Assembly: GCF_004307455.1 (NCBI RefSeq)
Contig: NZ_SEWX01000006.1
Coordinates: forward strand, 1-64,000
Source of the DNA: Aquirufa nivalisilvae
Lineage (GTDB): Bacteria > Bacteroidota > Bacteroidia > Cytophagales > Spirosomataceae
Direction of reading: 5' to 3'
DNA length: 64,000 nucleotides
Positions 35,954-44,123 of the stretch are shown one piece after another. Position 1 is the first letter of the stretch. Each line of letters opens with the position of its first letter. Under the pieces are notes generated by a model. It ran no database searches. It had not been told where the DNA came from and worked only from the letters and a program-made list of their open reading frames with translations. The position numbers were made by a program, and so were the translations under genes.

Positions 35954-36112
35954 TTGAAAAATAAAGACTTATCAAAGGACTCGGAAGACTTGGAAAAAGT
36001 CAATACAAACACCAATAAAAGAACTTGGATTTCACCTGATATGAGTATTTGGGAAATAAATAAAATTGAACTTAGTAATAGTAAAGGTATAGACGCCGCT
36101 AGCAAATCCTAA
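35954..36112 (+). CDS. Lasso precursor peptide 11 (type C), TTG start and short core
   Basis: The product would be 52 residues from TTG at 35954, which stands exactly where precursor 7 has ATG. Leader motif: KRTWISPDMSIWE. Predicted core: SNSKGIDAASKS, three residues shorter than that of precursor 7 because of an early stop. Everything else is intact. It may be weakly translated or decaying. Confidence 0.65.
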   Translation: MKNKDLSKDSEDLEKVNTNTNKRTWISPDMSIWEINKIELSNSKGIDAASKS

Positions 36113-36293
36113 TATCTTAAAAAGCAGTAGATTTTTTATATCACCAATTATTCCCCTTAAACTTAGAGTTTATCCATTCAGAATTGTTCCTTAGATCATC
36201 ATTCCTTTTTTAGCATTTTTGTAACAATTTTGATTTACTTAGCTTTTATAAATTGATTGATTAAAATAACTATATCCATTTAATCTCAATCTT

Positions 36294-36464
36294 ATGAAAA
36301 AAGATCGTACCTCTTTAGAAGTAGACAATTTAAATACTCCATTTTTAAATGAAAAAAAGAAATGGATAGAACCTCAAATAAACGCATGGGAATATGTCAA
36401 TTTGGGATTAAAATATGGTAAAGCTGGTGGTGTAGACGCCGGTACGAAAACTTCAGCTTTTTAA
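36294..36464 (+). CDS. Lasso precursor peptide 12 (type B)
   Basis: The product is 56 residues. Leader motif: KKKWIEPQINAWE. Predicted core: KYGKAGGVDAGTKTSAF (Asp9, Lys13). The 5' flank (about 36240-36300) matches the flank of precursor 8, the corresponding position in the duplicated block. Confidence 0.84.
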   Translation: MKKDRTSLEVDNLNTPFLNEKKKWIEPQINAWEYVNLGLKYGKAGGVDAGTKTSAF

Positions 36465-36591
36465 ATGCAGGTTTTAAAAAAAATAAGGAATGTAATTCAA
36501 GTGAATTACTAGATGAATACATATAACCTTTGTAAATAGCATTAAACACGATTTCATAAAAAAAAACCTGATTTCTTAGTCTAATTTTATC

Positions 36592-36762
36592 ATGAAAAAT
36601 AAGCAAATAGAACTCCAATCAAACAATGTTGACAAGCTAAATTCAACTGATAATCGAAAAATTTGGATAAGCCCACAAATGGATCCATGGCTTACTGATC
36701 AAATAGAAATAGGAGTAGGTCCAGGTGTAGATGGCGGCTTTAAAACTTATGGTCCAGGTTGA
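36592..36762 (+). CDS. Lasso precursor peptide 13 (type A)
   Basis: The product is 56 residues. Leader motif: RKIWISPQMDPWL. Predicted core: GVGPGVDGGFKTYGPG (Gly1, Asp7, Lys11, Tyr13). It has Phe next to the Lys, one of the few bulky tail residues in the set. Confidence 0.85.
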   Translation: MKNKQIELQSNNVDKLNSTDNRKIWISPQMDPWLTDQIEIGVGPGVDGGFKTYGPG

Positions 36763-36899
36763 AAAATACCGCTCCTTATTTCTCCATTTTATAAAAATTT
36801 TCAAACTAAATTGTTGGCATAATCTTGATTTTTATTGTTTAAAATTAAATAGAGTAGACTAACATATAAATTGACATATTAACAACGATTAAAGTCACT

Positions 36900-36941
36900 A
36901 TGGATAATAAAGACTCCATTGAAAACCTAAAATTCACTTAG
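36900..36941 (+). pseudogene. Leader stub of a type C precursor
   Basis: A 13-codon reading frame begins MDNKDSIEN, matching the leader start of precursor 7 (MKNKDSIEN), and then stops. No W-x-x-P motif or core follows. It is probably a remnant of a deleted copy. Confidence 0.6.
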
Positions 36942-36989
36942 TTAACAATGGTATATCCAATAAATAATGGCCCAATAAAATTTACTCAT

Positions 36990-37151
36990 ATGGACAATAA
37001 TGAACAAAATAATCCTGTTGAAAAAACAATTAAAACCAATGAAAAAAGAAATTGGGTTTCACCTGAATTGAATAATTGGGCTACAGATCATCTAGAGTTT
37101 GGAGCAGGACCATTTTCTGATGGAGGTGGTAGAACTTATTTTAATGGTTGA
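36990..37151 (+). CDS. Lasso precursor peptide 14 (type A)
   Basis: The product is 53 residues from the ATG at 36990 (context CTCATATGG, as in precursors 4 and 5); another in-frame ATG at 36948 would add 14 residues. Leader motif: KRNWVSPELNNWA. Predicted core: GAGPFSDGGGRTYFNG (Gly1, Asp7, Arg11, Tyr13). It is the copy nearest to the cyclase gene. Confidence 0.85.
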   Translation: MDNNEQNNPVEKTIKTNEKRNWVSPELNNWATDHLEFGAGPFSDGGGRTYFNG

Positions 37152-37269
37152 GAAACACATCATTTATCTATCCTTTTTACCTTTAAACAACTGATGCCTA
37201 ACATTTGGGCTGAGTTAAATTTAGTTGTTAATTTATCGAGCAACAAATCATTTCATTGCCCCAAAAATT

Positions 37270-39159
37270 ATGAATTTATTTTCAGGAATTCTCTCTTTTC
37301 AATCCAAAGATCTTAATAAATCAATTGAACAGATGAAAATGGCCACTCAAAAGTTCAAACCTAAGAATAAGCTTGAACTCAGAGAAGCTAACCTATTTTT
37401 GGAAAATCTATCTCTTACTAATCAATTCAATAAAGAAGATAAGTCTCAACATTTAATTTATTCGGAAAATGATTGTTGGATTGTATCCAATAGTAGAATA
37501 GATAATAAAGAAGAACTTATTGAGCTTCTAAACATTCCACTTAATGACGAGCTTTCAGATAATGCCATACTTCTGAAAATGTATGTGGAGTTTGGGAATG
37601 AATTTGTTAAAAAAATTGAAGGGGATTGGACATTGGCTATTTGGAACCAATCGCAGCAAGAAATATTGATTGCTCGTGATCAGTTGGGTACTTCAGCATT
37701 ATATTATCGATTGACAGATGCATATATTGCTTTTTCGACCTACATAGGAGGATTGTTAGAAATCGATTCCCAAACCATAAAAATTGATGAGATTTATTTG
37801 GCTGGAATTTTGACAACTTGGGATACTCAATCTAATAGGACAGCATTTGAAAACATCAAATTCCTCCCCCCTGCTCATTATGCTTTGATAAAAAATGGGA
37901 AATTAAGCCTTCATCGGTATTGGATAGCAGAAGATACACAAGAAATACATCTTGATTCAGCAAGGGAATATGTTGAAAGGTTTTCGGATAAATTAGAACA
38001 ATCAGTAAAAAATCGGATTAGGTATTCCCAAAATTTGGGTTCACAACTTAGTTCGGGGTTTGACTCAAGTACAATTACAACGGTTGCTGCTGAATTTTTT
38101 AAAAAGGATAAAAAAAGATTAACAGCTTTTACTTCAATCCCTAAAGAAAACACTTCCGACTATTTCCCAACACACATAGCTACTGACGAATCATATCTAA
38201 GCATTCCAACAGCTCAATTTTTAGGTAATGTGGACCATGTTTTAGTGAGAAGTGAAAATCAGTCAATTTTAAAAAATATACATGACTCCATTGAATTGCA
38301 CCATTCCCCCCTACATGCTGCAGGTAATATGTTTTGGATACATCAAATTTATTTAGAGGCACAAGCCAAAGAAATTGATACGATGATCATTGGCCAATCT
38401 GGAAATGCTACTATTTCTTGGGCTGGATACCCAGAAGGTCTACAAATCAAAAGTCTAATTAAGCGAATTTTAGGATATAAAAGCCAAGAGAAATTTACTC
38501 CAATATCATACGTAAAGTATCTTATCGTTGAAATTAAAAATAAATGGAGCAGTAATCCTACACCTGATTGGAACACCTATTCCTTCATCAACACCCAATT
38601 TGCTCAAGATTTGAATCTATTTTCTAAAATGAAAGAAATGGGTCATGACCCAAGCTTTTCGAATTCAATTCAAAATAAGAAAGGCCATATCAATTTCATT
38701 AATCCAAAGTATAGCAAAATAGGTGCTTTATGGCAAGACTTAGCTTATTGTTACCAAATTAGCACTTACGATCCTAGTAATGATAAAAGATTGGTCGAAT
38801 ATATTCTTTCTGTACCGAATGAATATTATCAGCGAGAAAATACCAACAAATGGCTATTAAAAACCGCCATGAAAGGTCGACTTTTGGACGACTTAATTCA
38901 TCAAACGAGAAAGGGACGACAAGCGACGGATTTAGCCATTAGAATACAATCCGAAGCAACTGAATTCAAAGAGTTACTGAAATCATTTCGTTCCAACTCG
39001 GCCATTCAATATTACATTGATTGTCAAAAAATGGAAACCTATCTAGATAGAATTATTGAGAACCCAAGAAAAAAGGATGCTTACAATGATGCTATATTTT
39101 TAACTAGAGGGATTAGTTGTGCACTTTTTATTAATAAATACCATGGAGGGATTGTATAA
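37270..39159 (+). CDS. Lasso cyclase (asparagine-synthetase-like macrolactam synthetase)
   Basis: The product is 629 residues from the ATG at 37270. It has the class II asparagine-synthetase plan: an N-terminal Ntn-like domain (about 1-200; ARDQLGTSALYY) and a C-terminal ATP-pyrophosphatase domain with SSGFDSS near residue 262. The N-terminus is MNLFSG, without the Cys2 nucleophile needed for glutamine hydrolysis, so it is not a normal AsnB. In lasso clusters this enzyme adenylates the Asp/Glu side chain and closes the ring with the N-terminal amine. It follows the precursor array directly. Symbols for this protein vary (B, C, McjC), so none is given. Confidence 0.9.
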   Translation: MNLFSGILSFQSKDLNKSIEQMKMATQKFKPKNKLELREANLFLENLSLTNQFNKEDKSQHLIYSENDCWIVSNSRIDNKEELIELLNIPLNDELSDNAILLKMYVEFGNEFVKKIEGDWTLAIWNQSQQEILIARDQLGTSALYYRLTDAYIAFSTYIGGLLEIDSQTIKIDEIYLAGILTTWDTQSNRTAFENIKFLPPAHYALIKNGKLSLHRYWIAEDTQEIHLDSAREYVERFSDKLEQSVKNRIRYSQNLGSQLSSGFDSSTITTVAAEFFKKDKKRLTAFTSIPKENTSDYFPTHIATDESYLSIPTAQFLGNVDHVLVRSENQSILKNIHDSIELHHSPLHAAGNMFWIHQIYLEAQAKEIDTMIIGQSGNATISWAGYPEGLQIKSLIKRILGYKSQEKFTPISYVKYLIVEIKNKWSSNPTPDWNTYSFINTQFAQDLNLFSKMKEMGHDPSFSNSIQNKKGHINFINPKYSKIGALWQDLAYCYQISTYDPSNDKRLVEYILSVPNEYYQRENTNKWLLKTAMKGRLLDDLIHQTRKGRQATDLAIRIQSEATEFKELLKSFRSNSAIQYYIDCQKMETYLDRIIENPRKKDAYNDAIFLTRGISCALFINKYHGGIV

Positions 39160-39242
39160 GTAATGTCAAATTGAGTTATGGAGTAGCTTATTCAATCTTA
39201 TTTTTCAGTATATTTATTATTTCATTTTAAATAGTCTCTATC

Positions 39243-39704
39243 GTGTTAAATCCTTGTGAAATTTCTGAACCCAAGTATGATATAGCAGGTATATCGTCAA
39301 AAATCCGATTAGGTCAATCTTCTATTCATGGATTTGGTGTTTTTTCCAATGAATTAATCAAACAAGGAGAATTAATTGAAGAAGCTAGACTTTTGGCTAT
39401 GAAATGGCGCTCATTCTATTTATCAGAACCTACCATCCTAGATTACATTTGGGCTAATCAAGGTTGTAAGTGCGATATCTGTAAAACGCATGGTAACAAA
39501 GTATATCTAGCTTTGGGTAATGGTTCATTGTATAACCATGCTAATAAACCCAACACCATTCAAAAGCTTGATTTTAGACTAGAAACTTTAACTATTACAG
39601 CTAGAGAGGATATTCCCGCCAATGAAGAAATATTTGTTTCTTACGGAGAAAAATATTGGCTGTATCGAAATTTGATGAAAAAAATTCATCCTCTTAAATA
39701 TTAG
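39243..39704 (+). CDS. SET-domain protein, candidate peptide lysine methyltransferase
   Basis: The product is 153 residues, with start GTG at 39243, and consists almost wholly of a SET domain: RLGQSSIHGFGVFSNELIKQGELIEE (N-terminal part), GNGSLYNHANKPN (the NH-x-x-x-PN motif that helps bind SAM) and EEIFVSYGEKYW (catalytic Tyr region). A CKCDICK motif could bind metal. Bacterial SET proteins methylate Lys on proteins. It is 83 bases after the cyclase on the same strand, and the precursor cores hold a nearly invariant Lys (Arg in two), so I infer it may methylate that residue. This role is untested. Confidence 0.8.
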   Translation: MLNPCEISEPKYDIAGISSKIRLGQSSIHGFGVFSNELIKQGELIEEARLLAMKWRSFYLSEPTILDYIWANQGCKCDICKTHGNKVYLALGNGSLYNHANKPNTIQKLDFRLETLTITAREDIPANEEIFVSYGEKYWLYRNLMKKIHPLKY

Positions 39705-39725
39705 TTTTCAATTCAACTTATTCCT

Positions 39726-40151
39726 TTACGAATAAGTGGTCTGAATTACATATTCCTTAGGGTCACAAAAGCCCGTAATTTGCCTTTCCTGAACTTCCGT
39801 CCAAGCATGTCCCTTGATACTGTTATCATCCCCATACTTAAATCCAATATAAATCGTGTATGGGATGTTATAATAATTCAGCCATATTTTAGCTACATAG
39901 GCTTCATGGCGGCAAACTAAATGAAAGGGAAATCTCTTACTTACTAATCGAATAGACTCTCGAATATCATTCACTAATTCCCAATCTATATTCTTAGATT
40001 CTAACTTATCATGTTGAATTCGGCCAAATCGAATCCAAGTTGGCCTTATTTTAAATAGAAAATAACAATAAAAAGAAAGGAAAACTGTACCCAAAACAAT
40101 ACCTTGGTTACGAAAACTTAATCTAAAAAATAGACTAACTATTCTAAGCAT
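39726..40151 (-). CDS. Lasso leader peptidase (transglutaminase-like, B2-type)
   Basis: The product is 141 residues. After a hydrophobic segment (about 13-32) the catalytic core has HLVCRHEAYVAKIWL (Cys nucleophile), a short spacer IGFKYG and IKGHAWTEV (His), with an Asp in GFCDPKEYV, matching the lasso B2 family (Transglut_core3). It cuts the leader from the precursor once it is bound by the RRE protein. Its start overlaps the end of the RRE gene by 8 bases, so they are translationally coupled. Confidence 0.9.
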   Translation of the reverse strand: MLRIVSLFFRLSFRNQGIVLGTVFLSFYCYFLFKIRPTWIRFGRIQHDKLESKNIDWELVNDIRESIRLVSKRFPFHLVCRHEAYVAKIWLNYYNIPYTIYIGFKYGDDNSIKGHAWTEVQERQITGFCDPKEYVIQTTYS

Positions 40152-40416
40152 TTTTTTGTTCTGATATAATATCTTTTTCCAACAATTGTTGGATGCCTTT
40201 AGTCATTTCTTGATGACACAACTCCTTATCGATATCGTATTGGTTCATTAATACTTCACCAATTTCTGTCAAAGTAAGTCCATTTTTAATCCCATCAACA
40301 ATGATAAATAGGGTTTCATTTAAGGTAAAATATTCATTGGTTTGAATATCATATAAAACTCCTTCTTCTCCTAATTGAGTTAATAAAACTCTTTCTTCAT
40401 TAAAAATGTAATTCAT
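40144..40416 (-). CDS. PqqD-like RiPP recognition element (lasso B1-type)
   Basis: The product is 90 residues with the PqqD fold: an N-terminal beta-hairpin region, GVLYDIQTNEYFTLNETLFIIVDGI and C-terminal helices (LTLTEIGEVLMNQY). It binds the precursor leader (here presumably the W-x-x-P-x-[ILM]-x-x-W motif) and presents it to the peptidase. It stands between the sulfotransferase and the peptidase, with an 8-base overlap with the latter. As a separate protein it makes this the split-B type of lasso cluster. Confidence 0.92.
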   Translation of the reverse strand: MNYIFNEERVLLTQLGEEGVLYDIQTNEYFTLNETLFIIVDGIKNGLTLTEIGEVLMNQYDIDKELCHQEMTKGIQQLLEKDIISEQKNA

Positions 40417-40428
40417 ATTTTTCTTTTT

Positions 40429-41280
40429 TTAGTCCTCCCAATATCCGAATTCTCGCATCATGGGCTCATTAAATTGTTTTATTAAACTGGTTTGTTCTTG
40501 ATTCAATTGCACTTTCCATTGACCTACTTCCCCTTTATTAAAAAAAGATTTACAGGCTTTTGGTTTTTCTCTAAATCCAAACTCCGCTTCTTGACTTTTT
40601 AATTTTTCAAATTCGGTGGCCTCTATAGCTGATCGTATTTCTTCTTCTGTTGCCTCATATTCAATCTGCTTCAAAACACGTGTAAATGTATCTTGCGGAT
40701 TATTTTTCAAATCTTCATAACGAACAAAAAAAACAGGAAATGCTGTAACTTTTTTCCAACTTTCTACATGCATATTCCATGAGCCTAAATACTGCTGAAA
40801 TTGGTCATGCGCATGTTTTCCAAATCGAACCAAATGCACTTGTTCATTACATATCACCTTGCTAATGGACTCATCTAAAGTCTTTCCATCGTGATTTGCC
40901 ATGGATATGCTTACATCTAGCGGATTTCTAACAAAGTAGATGGCGGCAAATGTAGATTCTTCTGGTACAATGGGTTGATGGTCAATTTTTGATATTGAAT
41001 ACAAATCATGGATTTTCACAAAGCATTTCTCGACTGCTGTATTCGATTGGTGGTTAAATGATATGCGTTTAAAATGATCCATTTTAGACACAGGTATCTC
41101 ATCAGCATCCAAATCCAAATATTCTTCTAATCCTCTTTTTTGAGAAAATATCCCTTCGGTAGAAATAGCATTAATATCCACTTCTCCTTTATTTCTAAGA
41201 GCAGAAATAAAGCTCCTAAACCAGGTATTTCCAGATTTAGGATAAGAAGCTAACCAAACTATATTCTTTTTATTTTCCAA
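40429..41280 (-). CDS. PAPS-dependent sulfotransferase
   Basis: The product is 283 residues. The 5'-phosphosulfate loop SYPKSGNTWFRS, the 3'-phosphate-binding AIYFVRNPLDVSISMANH and the C-terminal FFNKGEVGQWK identify a cytosolic-type sulfotransferase (Sulfotransfer_1). The start is TTG at 41280, overlapping the end of the kinase gene by 11 bases. In this position it is most likely to sulfate the lasso peptide; the Tyr, Ser and Thr of the tails are candidate acceptors. The cysC gene at 32.46 kb can supply PAPS. A lipid or small-molecule target cannot be excluded. Confidence 0.88.
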   Translation of the reverse strand: MENKKNIVWLASYPKSGNTWFRSFISALRNKGEVDINAISTEGIFSQKRGLEEYLDLDADEIPVSKMDHFKRISFNHQSNTAVEKCFVKIHDLYSISKIDHQPIVPEESTFAAIYFVRNPLDVSISMANHDGKTLDESISKVICNEQVHLVRFGKHAHDQFQQYLGSWNMHVESWKKVTAFPVFFVRYEDLKNNPQDTFTRVLKQIEYEATEEEIRSAIEATEFEKLKSQEAEFGFREKPKACKSFFNKGEVGQWKVQLNQEQTSLIKQFNEPMMREFGYWED

Positions 41281-42187
41281 TTTGATGAATGATTTGATCT
41301 TCTATGGCTTGTGCTAAACTCTCAAAACTGTCCGTTTCCCAAGGGCGCTTGGCTGTAAAAAACTGTAATTTACTCTGAGCAATTTGTGAGATCGTCTGAA
41401 ATTCAAGAAGCTCCTTTTTCATTCCATGTACCCATTGCTTTCGATAAACATTAAACTTTAACAATTTAATAGCATCTGCTGCTTTCATTGGCGAAATAGT
41501 TACCTCATCCCCATCTTCACTAAGAAAAACAATACCACTAACGGGTAACTGCTCTGGAATAAATTTTTTATGAAAATTAATTCCAAACTTAAAACCCTCT
41601 TTAATTTTTGGTGTTATTTCCTCTTCTGAATAGACCATCTGCTTCTCTAAAGTTCTTTCCATTGCCCGAATAATCGGGTAAGAGGAAGTGGCATAACAAT
41701 GTCCATTGCTAACTTGCAAAACAGCCGTATCATCTGTAAATGGCAAATAACCTCTATTTTGTAGCATGATTGAGGTAGACGATTTCCCCGCTCTCTGATG
41801 TCCTGCAAAAAGCAAAACCGTGTTGTTTTTAAGAACTACACCTGAAACATGAAAAGGAAGTATATTTTTCTGATATAGTACCGTTGCCAATACTCCCGTA
41901 TAAAGGTAAAATAGTACTTCATCCAAATTATCCGACAATGGTTCAATCAGCACTCTATTCCCATCCGTAATATAATATTTTGCTGCCTCAGGAATATGAA
42001 ATATAAACTCACGCTCATTGAAGGTAGAAAAAGGCTTAACTTCTAAGATTTCATTTTGAAGCGTGTCTGGTACAGTACCAAACTCAACCATGACGATATC
42101 ATCATTTTCTGGGAAGTCAAATGGAAACAATCCAGGAATCTCAAATTCAGATTGAATTTGCATTCCCAACGCAAAGTATTTAAACAT
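41270..42187 (-). CDS. HPr-kinase-like protein, candidate lasso-peptide kinase
   Basis: The product is 305 residues from the ATG at 42187. The C-terminal half has the HPr kinase P-loop (LFAGHQRAGKSSTS) and the acidic pair in PFTDDTAVL; the N-terminal domain lacks the usual HprK regulatory sequence. Such proteins occur in lasso clusters, and some (as in the paeninodin system) phosphorylate a C-terminal Ser of the peptide. The precursors end in Ser/Thr-rich tails (SKTSA, TKTY), consistent with this. It is the first gene of the minus-strand set and overlaps the sulfotransferase. Confidence 0.83.
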   Translation of the reverse strand: MFKYFALGMQIQSEFEIPGLFPFDFPENDDIVMVEFGTVPDTLQNEILEVKPFSTFNEREFIFHIPEAAKYYITDGNRVLIEPLSDNLDEVLFYLYTGVLATVLYQKNILPFHVSGVVLKNNTVLLFAGHQRAGKSSTSIMLQNRGYLPFTDDTAVLQVSNGHCYATSSYPIIRAMERTLEKQMVYSEEEITPKIKEGFKFGINFHKKFIPEQLPVSGIVFLSEDGDEVTISPMKAADAIKLLKFNVYRKQWVHGMKKELLEFQTISQIAQSKLQFFTAKRPWETDSFESLAQAIEDQIIHQIGK

Positions 42188-42312
42188 GGAACAGGTCAAA
42201 TTAACAGTCGCAAAGATATAAAAAACAACAAAATAATCTGAATTATCTGCCCTGATAATGGTTTAATCCATGACATAAGATAGATTTGCAATACAAACAA
42301 ATCTGATTCCCT

Positions 42313-44076
42313 TTGAATTTCAACATCTTCCGAGATTTCTTATTGGTTTATAAACTGTTATTTAGCCTGAACAAAAAGAATACACTTTTTCAGTTTCTAA
42401 TTGCAGTGGTTTTGGGATTGATTCCTACGGCAATTTTATATGTAACGAAAAATTTATTTGATCAATTCGGGCATATTGCTCAAACTAATTTTAATTCCAT
42501 TTTAATATGGATTGCTCTGCTTATTTCCTTACAAATTTTCCAGTCATTTCTCACGAACATTGATAATTACATTTCATTTATTCAAGAACAAAAAATCACC
42601 AATGAAATTGTCTATAAAATTCTAAATAAAGCAATCGCTATACCATATACGTATTATGAAGAAGCTCAGTATCAAGATACTTTACACATGGCTCAGCAGC
42701 AATCGCAACAAAATTTGCCGCTTATTTACCAAAATTTCAAATCATTCCTGACTCAACTGTTGACATTCACCATACTTATTGTCTATTTCTTTACCTTGAT
42801 AAAAGCTTATGCCTGGTTAATATTACTTGTCGCAGCTCCACTAAGCATTATCAAATGGTATTCTGGATTTGCCTTACATCGACTTGATAAACAATTAGTT
42901 AGCAAAGAAAGAGAATCCTATTATTTAATCCATTTATTGACTGGTAGCGCGTATGCCAAAGAATTACGAACTCTCAACTTTGGAACGTATATACTTAATC
43001 GGTTGAAGGAAGTTAAAGCATTCATATTCCAGAAAAAAAATCTTCTTCAAAAGAAATTAATAAGTTTGGGCTTCCTGACAGAAATACTTGAATTGTCCAT
43101 CTTGTTTTACATTCTATATGGACTTGCTCAAATGGCTTTTACTCAATCCATTGGCATTAGTTTATTTATTGTTTATATACAAGGTATTCAACGAATCCAA
43201 AGCACTTTAAAAAGCCTACTAAACTCCTTACTTCAGTTATTTCAACAACGCAGATTCATTCAAGATTTCAATCTATTTCTCGCATTAGATCGTGAAAAGC
43301 CTATTCATGGTTCTATTTTAATGGATATACATGGAAATGGCTTAGAAATAAATCAAGTAGATTTTCAATATCCCGGATCGACACAAAAAACATTAGAACA
43401 GATTCAATTAACCTGTCAGATAGGTCAAACGATTGCTATTGTTGGAATGAATGGTGCAGGAAAAACCTCTTTAATCAAATTATTAGCAGGTTTATATAGT
43501 CCAAGTCAAGGAGAAATCAAGTGGAATGGCCATCTTCTACAGGAGTTAGATGCAGATAACTATAAGCAAAACAGCTTATTTGTCTTTCAAGATTTTGAGA
43601 AATACTTCTTACAAATCAAAGAAATTATTGCCATGGGCAATTTAGATCAGCCCATTGATATGGAAGCCATACAACAAGCTGCGCGATTGGCGGATGCAGA
43701 GGAATTCATCCAACAACTTCCACATTCTTATGAAACTAGATTAGGGAAAATTTTTGAAGGGGGCGAACAGATAAGTGGTGGCCAATGGCAGAAATTAGCC
43801 ATTGCTAGGGCATTTTATCGACCAGCTCATCTTATAGTCTTAGATGAACCTACCAGTGCATTGGATGCCATTTCTGAGGCTACCATATTTCAAAATTTCA
43901 AAAAAATGGCTGCCAACCGTGCAACTATTCTTATTACACACCGACTTTATAATTTAAAGTTGGCAGATTACATCTATGTTATGGATGAAGGAAAAATCGT
44001 AGAAAAGGGGAAATTTGATGAATTGAAAAACCAAAATGGTCTATTCAAGCAATTATTTGATCAACAGGTAATGTGA
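42313..44076 (+). CDS. ABC transporter (fused permease-ATPase), lasso exporter
   Basis: The product is 587 residues with TTG as the only near start. Residues 1-320 form the six-helix exporter domain; 340-587 the ATPase with GMNGAGKTS (Walker A), ISGGQWQKLAIARAF (signature), LIVLDEPTSALD (Walker B) and ITHRLY (switch His). It has no peptidase C39 domain, in keeping with leader removal by the B2 enzyme. It is divergent from the kinase-peptidase operon and presumably pumps out mature lasso peptides. A decayed fragment of a second copy lies at 46.94-47.26 kb. Confidence 0.9.
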   Translation: MNFNIFRDFLLVYKLLFSLNKKNTLFQFLIAVVLGLIPTAILYVTKNLFDQFGHIAQTNFNSILIWIALLISLQIFQSFLTNIDNYISFIQEQKITNEIVYKILNKAIAIPYTYYEEAQYQDTLHMAQQQSQQNLPLIYQNFKSFLTQLLTFTILIVYFFTLIKAYAWLILLVAAPLSIIKWYSGFALHRLDKQLVSKERESYYLIHLLTGSAYAKELRTLNFGTYILNRLKEVKAFIFQKKNLLQKKLISLGFLTEILELSILFYILYGLAQMAFTQSIGISLFIVYIQGIQRIQSTLKSLLNSLLQLFQQRRFIQDFNLFLALDREKPIHGSILMDIHGNGLEINQVDFQYPGSTQKTLEQIQLTCQIGQTIAIVGMNGAGKTSLIKLLAGLYSPSQGEIKWNGHLLQELDADNYKQNSLFVFQDFEKYFLQIKEIIAMGNLDQPIDMEAIQQAARLADAEEFIQQLPHSYETRLGKIFEGGEQISGGQWQKLAIARAFYRPAHLIVLDEPTSALDAISEATIFQNFKKMAANRATILITHRLYNLKLADYIYVMDEGKIVEKGKFDELKNQNGLFKQLFDQQVM

Positions 44077-44123
44077 TTTTGCCTCTCACTTACATGAATA
44101 TATGATTTGCATAGTTGGGGCAT

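Noticed and set aside
33037-37151. Class II bacteriocins with double-glycine leaders
   Set aside because: The Gly-Gly pairs lie in the core near the C-terminus, the exporter has no C39 peptidase domain, and lasso enzymes are present.
33037-37151. CRISPR-like array suggested by repeated units
   Set aside because: The repeats are 50-codon genes with variable spacers and coding constraint; no short regular repeats or cas genes are seen.
37270-39159. True asparagine synthetase B
   Set aside because: The N-terminal Cys nucleophile of the glutaminase domain is missing, and the gene stands between lasso precursors and a lasso peptidase operon.
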